Source: PALSA-129 sp050014595
GTDB lineage: Bacteria; Acidobacteriota; Terriglobia; Bryobacterales; Bryobacteraceae
NCBI GenBank assembly: GCA_050014595.1
Contig: JBEKDA010000019.1
Coordinates: 1-64,000, forward strand
Reading direction: 5' to 3'
Length of the DNA: 64,000 bases
The position numbers were made by a program, and so were the translations under genes. Positions 7,901 through 16,444 of the stretch are shown here, one piece after another; within the stretch, counting starts at the first letter, position 1; each line of letters begins with the position of its first letter. The notes under the pieces are model-generated. The model worked only from the letters and a program-made list of their open reading frames with translations, was not told where the DNA came from and did not search any database.

Positions 7901-8650
7901 TTAGAAGTTCACGATTGACGCGAAACTTACCGCGTCGAGGCTGGCGCCGCCCACCAGGCTGCCGTCGATCTCCGGCTGCGCCATGAGCGTCTTTACGTTG
8001 TCGGGTTTGACGCTGCCGCCGTAGAGAATGCGGACGGCGCCGGCGGCGTCCTTGCCGAACTTCTCGCGGACTTGCGCGCGGATGGCGCGGTGGGCGTCGG
8101 CGGCGATTTCGGGTGTGGCCGTCTTGCCCGTGCCGATCGCCCAGACCGGCTCGTAGGCAATCACGATCTTGGCGAATTGCTGCCCGGTGAGCGGGGCGAT
8201 GCCATTCTGAAACTGGCGGATGAGGACGGCCTCGGTATTTCCGGCTTCGCGTTCTTCCAGGCGCTCTCCGACGCAGACGATCGGGGTGAGCGAGGCTTCG
8301 AGCGCAGCCTGGGTGCGCTTCAGAACGGTCTCATCCGTCTCGCCGAAATACTGGCGGCGTTCGCTGTGGCCAATGATGGCGTGGCTGGCGCCGGCCGCGC
8401 GGATCATGGCGCCGGAAATTTCGCCCGTAAAGGCGCCTTCCCTGGCCCAGGCGATGTTCTGCGAGCCAATGTGAATGCGGCTCCCTTGGGCGGCGGCGGC
8501 AGCCGCGGCGAGATTCGTGAAAGGAGGACAGATCACGACTTCGGCATGCTCGGATTTTTCGACCAGCGGCCGGAATTTCTCGAAGAATTGCGTGGTTTCG
8601 GCGGGCGTCTTGTACATCTTCCAATTGCCCGCCATGATTGGTTTTCTCAT
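7901..8650 (-). CDS. tpiA: Triosephosphate isomerase
   Basis: 249 residues from the ATG at 8650, which overlaps the deoB stop (ATGA). Interconverts dihydroxyacetone phosphate and glyceraldehyde 3-phosphate in the cytoplasm. The family motifs are all present: AGNWKMYK near the N-terminus (catalytic Asn and Lys), GHSERR (catalytic His), AYEPVWAIGTGK (catalytic Glu) and the phosphate-binding LYGGSVKPDN. Length is normal. Placement behind phosphopentomutase links deoxyribose/ribose phosphate salvage with lower glycolysis. The stop abuts repeat B, which can fold into hairpins. Confidence 0.97.
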   Translation of the reverse strand: MRKPIMAGNWKMYKTPAETTQFFEKFRPLVEKSEHAEVVICPPFTNLAAAAAAAQGSRIHIGSQNIAWAREGAFTGEISGAMIRAAGASHAIIGHSERRQYFGETDETVLKRTQAALEASLTPIVCVGERLEEREAGNTEAVLIRQFQNGIAPLTGQQFAKIVIAYEPVWAIGTGKTATPEIAADAHRAIRAQVREKFGKDAAGAVRILYGGSVKPDNVKTLMAQPEIDGSLVGGASLDAVSFASIVNF

Positions 8651-9831
8651 AAGATTTGCCGTAAGAAACTGGCGCCGTTGGCGATCGACGCGCCGAAGTT
8701 GGCAGCCACCGTCTGGCCGATGTCGGAAAGCGACGCGCGCAGCCCCAGATCGGCGGCGGCGCGGACTTTCGGCCCCGAGACCAGCAGGGGCACGTATTCG
8801 CGCGTATGGTCGGTGCCGGGAACGGTGGGGTCGCAGCCGTGGTCGGCGGTGAAGATAGCGAGGTCGTCGGGACCGAGCGCGGCTTGGAATTGGGGCAGCC
8901 ATGCGTCGAACTGTTCGAGCGCCGCGCCGTAGCCTTCGATGTCGTTGCGATGCCCGTATTGCTGGTCGAAATCGACCAGGTTGACGAAGATCAGGCCGCC
9001 GGCGGACGCCTCCATGGCTTCCAGAGTTTTCGCCATGCCGTCGGCGTTGTTCTTCGTCTTGGAGGATTCGCGGATCCCGCGGCCCAGGAACACGTCGAAT
9101 ATCTTGCCGACACTGTGAACGTTGACGCCGCGCTCGTCGAGTCGATCGAGCAACATGCCCGGGGGCGGCGGCACGGCGTAATCGTGACGGTTGGCGGTGC
9201 GCGTGAAGTGGCCGGGTGTGCCGATGAAGGGGCGCGCGATCACGCGGCCCACCTCGGCCGGGCCGCGCAGAATCTCACGGGCGGTTTCGCAGATTTTGTA
9301 GAGCTCCCACAGCGGGATCACCTCTTCGTGCGCGGCCACCTGGAAAACGCTGTCGGCGGAGGTGTAAACAATGGGCGAACCGGTGAGCATGTGCTCCGCG
9401 CCCAGCTCCTGGATGATTTCGGTGCCGGATGCGGCCTTGTTGCCGAGCGAACGGCGTCCGATGCGCCGCTCGAATTCCTCCATGATTTTCCGCGGAAAGC
9501 CGTGGGGGTAAAGCGGGAATGGCTTTTCGAGATGGATGCCCACCATTTCCCAATGGCCGGTGGTGGTGTCTTTGCCGGGAGATGCCAGAGTGCAGCGGCC
9601 ATAAGCGCCGGTGGGCGCCGCGGCGGCCGGGATGCCGGTCAACGGCTTGATATTGCCGAGGCCGAGCGCGGCCATGTTCGGCAGATGCAAGCCGCGGAGC
9701 CGCGCGATGTTGCCCAGGGTGTCGGCGCCCGGCGGGTCGCCGAAGGACGCGGCGTCGGGCATGGCGCCGACGCCTACACTATCGAGAACGATCCAGATGA
9801 TGCGACGGAACACCACATTCGAGCGTAACAC
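8647..9831 (-). CDS. deoB: Phosphopentomutase
   Basis: 394 residues starting at GTG (9831). Alkaline-phosphatase-fold enzyme converting (deoxy)ribose 1-phosphate to the 5-phosphate in nucleoside salvage. Metal-binding and catalytic landmarks are visible: IVLDSVGVGAMPDA at the N-terminus, GKDTTTGHWEM with the phospho-acceptor Thr, and FTADHGCDPTVPGTDHTREYVPLL near the C-terminus (shown here in parts). Length matches the family. It lies 15 bp after the SDR stop and overlaps tpiA by 4 bp. No clear ribosome site precedes the GTG; in-frame GTG codons at residues 6-7 are weaker alternatives. Confidence 0.95.
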   Translation of the reverse strand: MLRSNVVFRRIIWIVLDSVGVGAMPDAASFGDPPGADTLGNIARLRGLHLPNMAALGLGNIKPLTGIPAAAAPTGAYGRCTLASPGKDTTTGHWEMVGIHLEKPFPLYPHGFPRKIMEEFERRIGRRSLGNKAASGTEIIQELGAEHMLTGSPIVYTSADSVFQVAAHEEVIPLWELYKICETAREILRGPAEVGRVIARPFIGTPGHFTRTANRHDYAVPPPPGMLLDRLDERGVNVHSVGKIFDVFLGRGIRESSKTKNNADGMAKTLEAMEASAGGLIFVNLVDFDQQYGHRNDIEGYGAALEQFDAWLPQFQAALGPDDLAIFTADHGCDPTVPGTDHTREYVPLLVSGPKVRAAADLGLRASLSDIGQTVAANFGASIANGASFLRQIL

Positions 9832-9846
9832 GCAGACGACCGAGCC

Positions 9847-10665
9847 TCATTTCGCCCGCAGCCGCCCGCTCCGCCGCGCAACGCGCACCAGCAGCCAACG
9901 CCGCAGCCCGCGCGGCATGCGCGTCACCACCGCGACCAGCATGCGGTAACGGAAACCCGGGATCACGAAGACGCGGTCGCGCTCCAACCCCGCCAGCGAG
10001 TCGGCCACCACGGCTTCGGCGGAACACCACCATGCCGGCGGCGCGAGCCTGGTGCGGTCCATGCCGGCCACGTCGTGGAATTCCGAATAGGTGAAGCCGG
10101 GGCAGAGCGCCTGCACGCGCACCGGTGAGCCGGCGGCCCGCAGTTCCAGCCACAGGCCCTCCGTGAACGTGTTGATCCAGCTCTTGGTCGAGCCGTAGCT
10201 GAGCGCGCCGGGACTGACGATGAAGCCGGCCACCGATGCCACATTGATGATGGCCCCGGCGCGGCGCTCGACCATCCCTTGTAAAGCCGCGTGGGTGAGC
10301 CGCAGGGTGGCGAGGATGTGCAAGCGGTGCATGGCGTCCTGCCCGGCGATTTGCGATTTGGCGAATGCGCCTCCCACTCCGAAGCCCGCATTGTTGACCA
10401 GCAACTCCAGGTTGGAAGCCGCGCGCAAGCGATCCTCCACGCGGGCCAGATCGGCATCGAGGGTCAAATCGGCCGTCAGGATTTCGCTCCTGGTGCCGTG
10501 CTTCGCAGCCAGTTCGCCGGCGAGTTCCGCGAGGCGGTCTTGGCGCCGCGCGATCAGGATCAGGTCAAAACCGCGCGCGGCCAGGGCGCGGGCGAAAGCC
10601 GCGCCGATGCCACTCGAAGCGCCGGTGACGGCCGCGAGGCGAGGTGTCTGTGCCATGCTCTTCAT
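9847..10665 (-). CDS. Short-chain dehydrogenase/reductase
   Basis: 272 residues from the ATG at 10665; the in-frame extension to 10749 lies inside a REP repeat and is unlikely to be coding. Classical SDR: cofactor motif TGASSGIG, NNAG, an active-site serine in NVASVAG and the YGSTK catalytic Tyr/Lys. The basic residue after strand 2 (IARRQDR) suggests NADP(H). The C-terminus is unusually basic (LRRWLLVRVARRSGRLRAK), possibly a membrane-associating tail. First gene of the SDR-deoB-tpiA run. The substrate cannot be deduced. Confidence 0.88.
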   Translation of the reverse strand: MKSMAQTPRLAAVTGASSGIGAAFARALAARGFDLILIARRQDRLAELAGELAAKHGTRSEILTADLTLDADLARVEDRLRAASNLELLVNNAGFGVGGAFAKSQIAGQDAMHRLHILATLRLTHAALQGMVERRAGAIINVASVAGFIVSPGALSYGSTKSWINTFTEGLWLELRAAGSPVRVQALCPGFTYSEFHDVAGMDRTRLAPPAWWCSAEAVVADSLAGLERDRVFVIPGFRYRMLVAVVTRMPRGLRRWLLVRVARRSGRLRAK

Positions 10666-10678
10666 CGTAACTGCTTTG

Positions 10679-10806
10679 GTGGGACCGGCCTCCCGGCCGG
10701 TCTTGTAGCGCCGGCGGTCTCTGCCGCCGGTTCTCAACTGGGGGCGCACAAGACACCGGCGGCAAGATCGCCGGCGCTACCAGTTGTCTTAACGCCGGTC
10801 CCACTT
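10679..10806. repeat. Composite REP palindrome cluster
   Basis: An inverted structure bounded by GTGGGACCGGC and GCCGGTCCCAC. Inside are two opposed REP cores, TAGCGCCGGCGGTC-TCTGCCGCCGG and its near-complement ending CGCCGGCGCTACCAGTTG. Such a pair can fold into a long cruciform. It fills the gap between two divergent genes and reaches into the promoter of the oxidoreductase at 10837. Confidence 0.75.
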
Positions 10807-10816
10807 CCGATATAAT
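10795..10816 (+). promoter_or_regulatory. Probable -10 box TATAAT upstream of the Gfo/Idh/MocA gene
   Basis: A perfect TATAAT at 10811-10816 lies 20 nt before the ATG. A weak -35 (TTAACG, 10789-10794, 16-bp spacer) falls within the edge of the REP cluster, so the repeat may supply part of the promoter. Confidence 0.5.
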
Positions 10817-10836
10817 CGTTCTAGTTCTCTCCAACC

Positions 10837-12039
10837 ATGCAATCGCGCCGCAATTTCATCGGAAGAGTGGCCACTGGCCTCGCGGGCACGCTGGCCGGCG
10901 GCAACGTGCTGGCAGCCGGCGAACGCGTGCGTTTCGGCGTCGTCGGGGTGGGCGCGCGCGGGACCGAACTGCTGCGAGAGGCGCTGGCCTGCCAGAACAC
11001 CGAGTGTGTCGCCATCGCCGACGTTTACACCCGCCGCCTGGAAGACGCGGCCAGGCTCGCTCCAGGTGCCAGGCTGCACCTGGATTACCGCCAACTGCTG
11101 GACGATCGCGCCATCGATGCGGTCATCGTCGCCACGCCACAGCATTTGCATTGCGAACCCTTCGTCGAGGCGCTCGATGCCGGCAAGCACGTCTACCTGG
11201 AAAAAACCATGGCCTTTACGGTGGAGCAGGCCAAGCGCATGCGTGCCGCCGTGGAGCGCGCGCCAGGCCGCACGGTGGAGATCGGCCACCAGGCGATTTC
11301 GAGCGGCCACCTGGCCGACGCCGCGCAATTCCTGAAGCCCGAATGGATGGGCAAGATCACGGTCATCCAGGCGCGCATGTACCGCAACACGCCCCACGGA
11401 AAGCCGCAGTGGGCGCGTCCGCTCTATCCCGACATGACCGAGGAGAACATCCACTGGAAGGGCTTTCTGGGCGACGCCCCGCCGCGCGCCTTCGACGCCG
11501 GCCGCTACCTCAACTGGCGCTATTTCTGGGATTACTCCGGCGGCAACGTCACCGAGAATCTCTGCCAGCAATTGGCCTTCTGGTACAAAGCCCTGGGCCT
11601 CAAGATTCCGCAATCGGTGACCATGACAGGGGGCCTGTACTTGTGGAAGGACGGTCGAGAAGTGCCCGACACCATGAACGTCGCGATGGAGCACGAAGAG
11701 GAACTGCTCTTCACCTGGGACTCCGGCTTCGGCAACGAGCGCTTGAGCGTGACCGAGGACGTGCTGGGCACCGCCGGCGCGATTTCGCGCACGCCGCAGA
11801 CCATCCGCTACGCCCCGGAGAAAAAGAACCGGCCGGATGGCAATGAGATGGTCGGCGTCACCCGCACCGATCCCCGGGCGCACACGCAAAACTTTTTCGA
11901 CTCCATCCGCACCGGCCGCCAGCCCAACTGCGGCTTCGACGTGGGATACCGTGTCTCGATCGCCTGCCGCATGGCCGTCGAGAGCTTCCGCCGCCAGCGC
12001 GCCGTCCGCTGGGATCCGGTGCAGGAAGAGATCGTCTGA
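10837..12039 (+). CDS. Gfo/Idh/MocA-family oxidoreductase with Tat signal
   Basis: 400 residues. The N-terminal SRRNFIG followed by a hydrophobic alanine/glycine stretch is a twin-arginine signal, so the enzyme is probably exported folded with its NAD(P). Rossmann motif VGVGARG (about residues 35-41), the strand-5 segment VIVATPQHLHC and the EKTMA motif (equivalent to EKP) mark the family. The C-terminal domain carries GNVTEN and GHQ segments seen in the secreted oxidoreductases of Acidobacteria and Planctomycetes. Substrate is presumably a sugar or inositol derivative, not determinable here. The stop is 12 bp before the acyl-CoA dehydrogenase start. Confidence 0.88.
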   Translation: MQSRRNFIGRVATGLAGTLAGGNVLAAGERVRFGVVGVGARGTELLREALACQNTECVAIADVYTRRLEDAARLAPGARLHLDYRQLLDDRAIDAVIVATPQHLHCEPFVEALDAGKHVYLEKTMAFTVEQAKRMRAAVERAPGRTVEIGHQAISSGHLADAAQFLKPEWMGKITVIQARMYRNTPHGKPQWARPLYPDMTEENIHWKGFLGDAPPRAFDAGRYLNWRYFWDYSGGNVTENLCQQLAFWYKALGLKIPQSVTMTGGLYLWKDGREVPDTMNVAMEHEEELLFTWDSGFGNERLSVTEDVLGTAGAISRTPQTIRYAPEKKNRPDGNEMVGVTRTDPRAHTQNFFDSIRTGRQPNCGFDVGYRVSIACRMAVESFRRQRAVRWDPVQEEIV

Positions 12040-12051
12040 GGTCCCCGCATC

Positions 12052-13194
12052 GTGGATTTTGAGTTCACTCCGGAACAGATCCAATTACGGAAAGCGGTGC
12101 GCGAATTCGCCGAGGCCGAAATCGGCCCGCACGTCATGGAATGGGACGAGGCGCAGCAGTTTCCGCACGAAGTGGTGCGGAAACTCGGCCGCCTGGGCTA
12201 CCTGGGAGCCATTTTCCCGGAGGAGCTGGGCGGCGCCGGGCTGGGCTACATCGATTACTCCATCATTATTGAAGAGCTGTCGCGCGTGGATGGCTCGGTG
12301 GGCATCATTCTCGCGGCGCACACCTCCCTCTGCGCCAACCACATTTATAAAATGGGCAGTGACGAGCAGCGCCAGCGCTATGTGCCCAAGCTGGCTTCGG
12401 GAGAGTGGCTGGGCTGCTGGTCGCTGACCGAACCGGAAGCCGGCTCGGACGCGGCGGGCACGCGCACCCGCGCGGACCTGGACGGCGACGCCTGGGTGCT
12501 CGACGGCGCCAAGACCTTCACCACCAACGCGCACTACGCCGATGTTTGCGTGGCCATGGCCGTCACCGACCGCGCCGCGTCCCAGCACGGCATTTCCGCG
12601 TTTATCGTGGACAAAGGCACGGCGGGCTTCCGTCTGGGCAAGAAGGAAAACAAGCTGGGGCTGCGCGCCAGCGCCACCGGCGAAGTGATTTTCGAAAGTT
12701 GCCGCCTGGCGCCGGCGCAGCTCCTGGGTAAGAAGAACGATGGCTTTGTCGACAGCCTCAAGGTGCTGGACGGCGGCCGCATTTCGATTGCCGCGCTCTC
12801 CATCGGCATGGCGCAGGGCGCCTACGACGCCGCGCTCCGCTATTCCAAGCTGCGCAAGCAGTTCTCGCGGCCCATCTCCGAGTTTCAGGCCATCCAGCAC
12901 AAGCTCGTGGATATGGCCGTCGATCTGGACGCCGCGCGCCTGCTGAATTACCGCGCGGCCTGGATGCTCGACCACGGCCAGCGCGTCACGCGCGAATCCG
13001 CCATGGCCAAGCTGTTCGCTTCCGAAGCGGCCGTGCGCATCGCCGGCGAGGCCGTGCAGATCCACGGCGGCTACGGTTTCATCAAGGATTACCCGGTGGA
13101 AAAGTTTTATCGCGACGTGAAGCTGTGCACCATCGGGGAAGGCACCAGCGAGATTCAGCGTCTGGTGATCGCACGGCAACTTCTGAAAAGCTGA
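12052..13194 (+). CDS. Acyl-CoA dehydrogenase
   Basis: 380 residues starting at GTG (MDFEFTPEQIQLRKAVREFA). Cytoplasmic FAD enzyme introducing the alpha,beta double bond into acyl-CoA. Signatures are WSLTEPEAGSD (FAD/substrate loop), RKQFSRPISEFQAIQ and GGYGFIKDYPVEKFYRD. The catalytic glutamate is in GEGTSEIQ near the C-terminus, where short/medium-chain dehydrogenases have it. Its stop overlaps the MeaB-epimerase start (TGATG), which suggests a role in short-chain or branched acyl-CoA breakdown feeding methylmalonyl-CoA. The electron acceptor would be ETF, not encoded in this window. Confidence 0.95.
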   Translation: MDFEFTPEQIQLRKAVREFAEAEIGPHVMEWDEAQQFPHEVVRKLGRLGYLGAIFPEELGGAGLGYIDYSIIIEELSRVDGSVGIILAAHTSLCANHIYKMGSDEQRQRYVPKLASGEWLGCWSLTEPEAGSDAAGTRTRADLDGDAWVLDGAKTFTTNAHYADVCVAMAVTDRAASQHGISAFIVDKGTAGFRLGKKENKLGLRASATGEVIFESCRLAPAQLLGKKNDGFVDSLKVLDGGRISIAALSIGMAQGAYDAALRYSKLRKQFSRPISEFQAIQHKLVDMAVDLDAARLLNYRAAWMLDHGQRVTRESAMAKLFASEAAVRIAGEAVQIHGGYGFIKDYPVEKFYRDVKLCTIGEGTSEIQRLVIARQLLKS

Positions 13195-14384
13195 TGAACT
13201 CTCTCGCCCGTAAGATCCGCGAAGGCGACGCGCGCTCTCTGGCCCGCGCCGCGACCGGCATTGAAAACCGCGACGCGCAGGCGCTGGAGACGCTGCGGGA
13301 ATTGGGGGAGTTCGCCGGACATGCGCGAATCGTTGGAATCACCGGCCCGCCCGGCGCCGGCAAAAGCACGCTCGTGGACGCGCTGGCGACGGCTCTGCGC
13401 AGCCAGGGGAAGACCGTGGCCATCCTGGCGATCGACCCCACCAGCCGCATCACCGGCGGTGCGATCTTAGGCGACCGCATCCGCATGCAGCAGCACCACG
13501 CCGATCCGGGCATCTTCATCCGCTCCATGGCAACGCGAGGATCGGTGGGCGGCCTGGCGCGCTCGACCGCCGACCTGGTGCGCCTGATGGATTGCGCCGG
13601 CAAGGATTTCGTCATCATCGAAACGGTCGGCGTGGGCCAGGACGAAGTCGAAGTCGCTGGCCTGGCGCAAGTAACGGTCGTGGTATTGGTGCCGGGGATG
13701 GGCGACGACGTCCAAGCCATCAAGGCGGGGATCATGGAGATTGCGGATGTCTTCGCTATCAACAAGTCCGATCAGCCGGGCGCAGGCCGCGTGGAGCAAG
13801 AACTGCATGCCATGCTGAGCCTGACTGAAGGGCGCCATCCGGCCATCGTGCAGACCGTCGCCACTGAAGGGAAGGGAATCGCGGAATTGCTGGCAGCTTG
13901 TGGCGCCGGCAATCTTGTTGCCGGCGGTCGGCCGAAGAAGTTCGCCGGCGACAAGCTCGCCGGCGCCACCATCGACAAGCTCGCCGGCGCCACCATCGAC
14001 CACCTGGGTGTAGCCGTGAAGAGCCTGGAGCAGGCGGCCGCGTTTTACGAATCCATTGGCCTCGCCGTGGAACATCGCGAAACCGTCGCGGCGGAGAAAG
14101 TGCATGTCGCCATGCTGCCGGCGGGCCATTCGCGCATCGAGCTCCTGGAACCTTCGGACGCGGATTCTCCCATCGCAAAATTTCTCGAAAAGCGCGGCCC
14201 CGGCCTGCACCACGTGGCGTTGCGCGTCCCGGATCTGAATGCGGCGGTCGAGCGCCTGCGGGCATCCGGCGCGCGCCTGCTGAACGAGCCGCGCCGCGGC
14301 GCCGGCGGCCACCTTTACGTCTTCGTGCATCCGGCGTCGGCCGGGGGCGTGCTATTGGAACTGATTCAGGAGAGTGCCAGTTGA
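13194..14384 (+). CDS. meaB: MeaB-type GTPase fused to methylmalonyl-CoA epimerase
   Basis: 396 residues from the ATG at 13194, overlapping the dehydrogenase stop. Residues about 1-234 are the MeaB/ArgK G-protein that protects and reloads methylmalonyl-CoA mutase: GITGPPGAGKST (P-loop), DPTS, ETVGVGQ and NKSD. Residues about 268-392 are a VOC-fold epimerase (IDHLGVAV, GLHHVALRV, LLEL holding metal ligands). The C-terminal dimerisation arm usual in MeaB is absent. In its place is a linker (about 236-267) with the repeat KLAGATID-KLAGATID, encoded by a 24-bp tandem duplication (13950-13997). A REP-like hairpin lies at 13903-13927. The two activities serve the same propionyl/methylmalonyl-CoA pathway. 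The mutase itself is not in the window. Confidence 0.88.
   Translation: MNSLARKIREGDARSLARAATGIENRDAQALETLRELGEFAGHARIVGITGPPGAGKSTLVDALATALRSQGKTVAILAIDPTSRITGGAILGDRIRMQQHHADPGIFIRSMATRGSVGGLARSTADLVRLMDCAGKDFVIIETVGVGQDEVEVAGLAQVTVVVLVPGMGDDVQAIKAGIMEIADVFAINKSDQPGAGRVEQELHAMLSLTEGRHPAIVQTVATEGKGIAELLAACGAGNLVAGGRPKKFAGDKLAGATIDKLAGATIDHLGVAVKSLEQAAAFYESIGLAVEHRETVAAEKVHVAMLPAGHSRIELLEPSDADSPIAKFLEKRGPGLHHVALRVPDLNAAVERLRASGARLLNEPRRGAGGHLYVFVHPASAGGVLLELIQESAS
13903..13997. repeat. REP-like hairpin and 24-bp tandem duplication inside the fusion linker
   Basis: GCGCCGGC-AATCTTGTT-GCCGGC at 13903-13926 matches the intergenic REP core (GCGCCGGC-GGTCTTGCC-GCCGG) except for a paired GG/CC to AA/TT change that keeps the stem. 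Two perfect 24-bp direct copies (GACAAGCTCGCCGGCG...) follow at 13950-13997. All of it is translated as the linker between the GTPase and epimerase domains. Confidence 0.65.
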
Positions 14385-15241
14385 AAGCGGAAATCGGAAT
14401 CATTGGAGGCAGCGGGCTATACTCCATGCCCGGCTTTGAAGCCATCGAGGAGCTCAATACCCAGACGCCCTTCGGCAAACCGTCGGACAACTACGTCCTG
14501 GGGACGCTGGCGGGGCGGCAGGTCGCGTTTCTGGCGCGCCACGGGCGCGGCCACCGCATCTCGCCTTCGGAGCTGAATTTCCGGGCGAACATTTACGGCA
14601 TGAAATCGCTGGGGGTGGAACGCATCATTTCTCTCAGCGCGGTCGGTTCGCTCAAGGAAGAACACCGGCCGCTCGATTTCGTCATCCCCGATCAGTTTTT
14701 CGACCGCACACGGGGCCGCGTGTCGACCTTCTTCGGCGAGGGTCTGGTGGCGCACATCAGTTTCGCCGACCCCATCTGCCCCGAATTGGCGGAGGTGGTG
14801 ACCGGCGCGTGCGGCGCCGTGGGCGTCAACGCGCACAAGGGTGGCGCCTATCTCTGTATGGAAGGCCCGGCCTTTTCCACCAAGGCCGAATCCAACGTCT
14901 ATCGAAGCTGGGGCATGGACGTGATCGGCATGACCAACCTGCAGGAGGCCAAGCTGGCGCGCGAAGCGGAGATCTGTTACGTCACCGTGGCCATGGTGAC
15001 GGATTACGATTGCTGGCACGCCGATCACGACGCCGTGACCGTGACCGACATCGTCGCCACCCTGCTCAAGAACGCCGGGAATGCGTGCAAAGTGGTGGCC
15101 GCCGCGGTGGCCGCCATGCCCACCGGGCGCGGCTGCCAGTGCGGGTCGGCGCTCGCCCACGCGATTCTGACGGACCGCGCTCACGTGCCCGAAGCCACGC
15201 GCACCAAGCTGGGGATCCTGATTGACAAGTACTTCGTGTAG
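14381..15241 (+). CDS. mtnP: S-methyl-5'-thioadenosine phosphorylase
   Basis: 286 residues from a TTG at 14381, overlapping the upstream stop as TTGA, with AGGAGA 8 nt upstream. It cleaves methylthioadenosine with phosphate in methionine salvage. Family features are IIGGSGLY at the N-terminus, the phosphate/ribose segments FLARHGRGHRISPSELNFRAN (in parts), MEGPAFSTKAES, GMTNLQEAKLAREAEICY, and the MTAP-type DYDCWH that distinguishes it from purine nucleoside phosphorylases specific for oxypurines. The far upstream extension of this frame overlaps the fusion gene and is noise. Length is typical. Confidence 0.95.
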   Translation: MKAEIGIIGGSGLYSMPGFEAIEELNTQTPFGKPSDNYVLGTLAGRQVAFLARHGRGHRISPSELNFRANIYGMKSLGVERIISLSAVGSLKEEHRPLDFVIPDQFFDRTRGRVSTFFGEGLVAHISFADPICPELAEVVTGACGAVGVNAHKGGAYLCMEGPAFSTKAESNVYRSWGMDVIGMTNLQEAKLAREAEICYVTVAMVTDYDCWHADHDAVTVTDIVATLLKNAGNACKVVAAAVAAMPTGRGCQCGSALAHAILTDRAHVPEATRTKLGILIDKYFV

Positions 15242-16409
15242 CGAGACGGCCGAGGAGCTGCTGGCGCGCGCGATTTCGGGCGAAAGCCCGGCCGAGTTGC
15301 CGCGCGCATTGTTGGAAGAGCCCTGCCACCAGGCGCTGTTTTCCATCCTGGCGGAAGGTCTGGCGGACCGCTTCGAGCCGGCTCTGTGCGACGTTTACGC
15401 GCAGTTGTTCTCCCAGGCCATCGCCGCGGTGGTGGATGGCGCGGACGCCGCCGCGCTGGTTGCCCGCTATCGCCACGTGCGCCGCGTTCGCCCGGTCACC
15501 GGGGAACCGTCCCGCGTTTTTGTGCTGTCGCGCGTCACGCTGGGCGCCGATGTGGCCGTGACCAGCGTACTCCTCGACGCCGCCAAACGCCGCTTCCCCA
15601 AAGCCGAAATCCTGTTTGTGGGCCCGCCAAAGAATTACCAGTTGTTTGAGGCCGACCCGCGCATTCGCCACGCGCCCGTGGCTTACCGCCGCGGCAGCCT
15701 GCGCGATCGCCTGGCCGTGCGGCAAGACCTCACCGCGATCCTCGACGCGCCCGATTCGCTGACCGTGGATTCCGACTCGCGCCTCACGCAGTTGGGATTG
15801 CTTCCGATTTGCCCCGAGGACCGTTACCACCTATTTGAGAGCCGCGCTTATGGCGGCGCGACGGACCGGCCGCTTCCGGAACTGGCGGCGGCGTGGGCCG
15901 AAGAAACCCTGGGCGTCGCCGGGGCCAAGCCCTTCGTGGCGCTGGCCGCGCCGCCCGACCAAACCGCTGCGATTGCCGTCAGCTTGGGCGTTGGCGAGAA
16001 TCCGGCCAAGCGCCTGCCCGATCCGTTCGAAGAGGGCCTGCTCCAGCTTCTCGGCGAGCGTGGCGCGGCCATCTGCATCGACAAAGGCGCGGGCGGCGAA
16101 GAGGCTGCGCGCGTGGAACGCGCCGTCCAGCGTTCCGGCGTGCGCGCCACGTTCTGGAACGGCTCCTTCGCGGGCTTCGCCGCCATCATCGCGGCCAGCC
16201 GTTTGTACGTCGGCTACGATTCCGCCGGCCAGCATGTGGCCGCCGCCGCCGGAGTCCCGCTGGTCAGCATCTTCGCCGGCTTCCCGGTCCCGCGCATGTT
16301 CGATCGCTGGCGGCCGAGGGCCAACGGCGGCGCCGTCCTGCGAATCGACCGGCCCGACGCGGCCGAGGCTCTGGCGGGCGTGCGCCAGGCGCTCGCGGCT
16401 TGGCAGTAA
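15222..16409 (+). CDS. Glycosyltransferase family 9-like protein
   Basis: 395 residues, starting at a TTG (15222) that overlaps the mtnP end by 20 bp, with GGGGAT just upstream; no other start codon is nearby in frame. The C-terminal third, GSFAGFAAIIAASRLYVGYD followed by SAGQHVAAAAGVPLVSIFAGF, resembles the nucleotide-sugar binding half of heptosyltransferase-like GT9 proteins (the GYDSAGQHVAAA block). The N-terminal 100 residues are helical and unlike standard GT9. Possible cell-envelope glycosylation. The canonical acceptor-side motifs are weak, so activity is uncertain. Confidence 0.65.
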   Translation: MTSTSCSETAEELLARAISGESPAELPRALLEEPCHQALFSILAEGLADRFEPALCDVYAQLFSQAIAAVVDGADAAALVARYRHVRRVRPVTGEPSRVFVLSRVTLGADVAVTSVLLDAAKRRFPKAEILFVGPPKNYQLFEADPRIRHAPVAYRRGSLRDRLAVRQDLTAILDAPDSLTVDSDSRLTQLGLLPICPEDRYHLFESRAYGGATDRPLPELAAAWAEETLGVAGAKPFVALAAPPDQTAAIAVSLGVGENPAKRLPDPFEEGLLQLLGERGAAICIDKGAGGEEAARVERAVQRSGVRATFWNGSFAGFAAIIAASRLYVGYDSAGQHVAAAAGVPLVSIFAGFPVPRMFDRWRPRANGGAVLRIDRPDAAEALAGVRQALAAWQ

Positions 16410-16444
16410 GCTGGGGCTGTAAACTGGGGCGGTAAACTGGCACC

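Noticed and set aside
12085..13179. Long minus-strand frame opposite the acyl-CoA dehydrogenase
   Set aside because: Typical antisense shadow in GC-rich codons; the plus-strand product has all family motifs.
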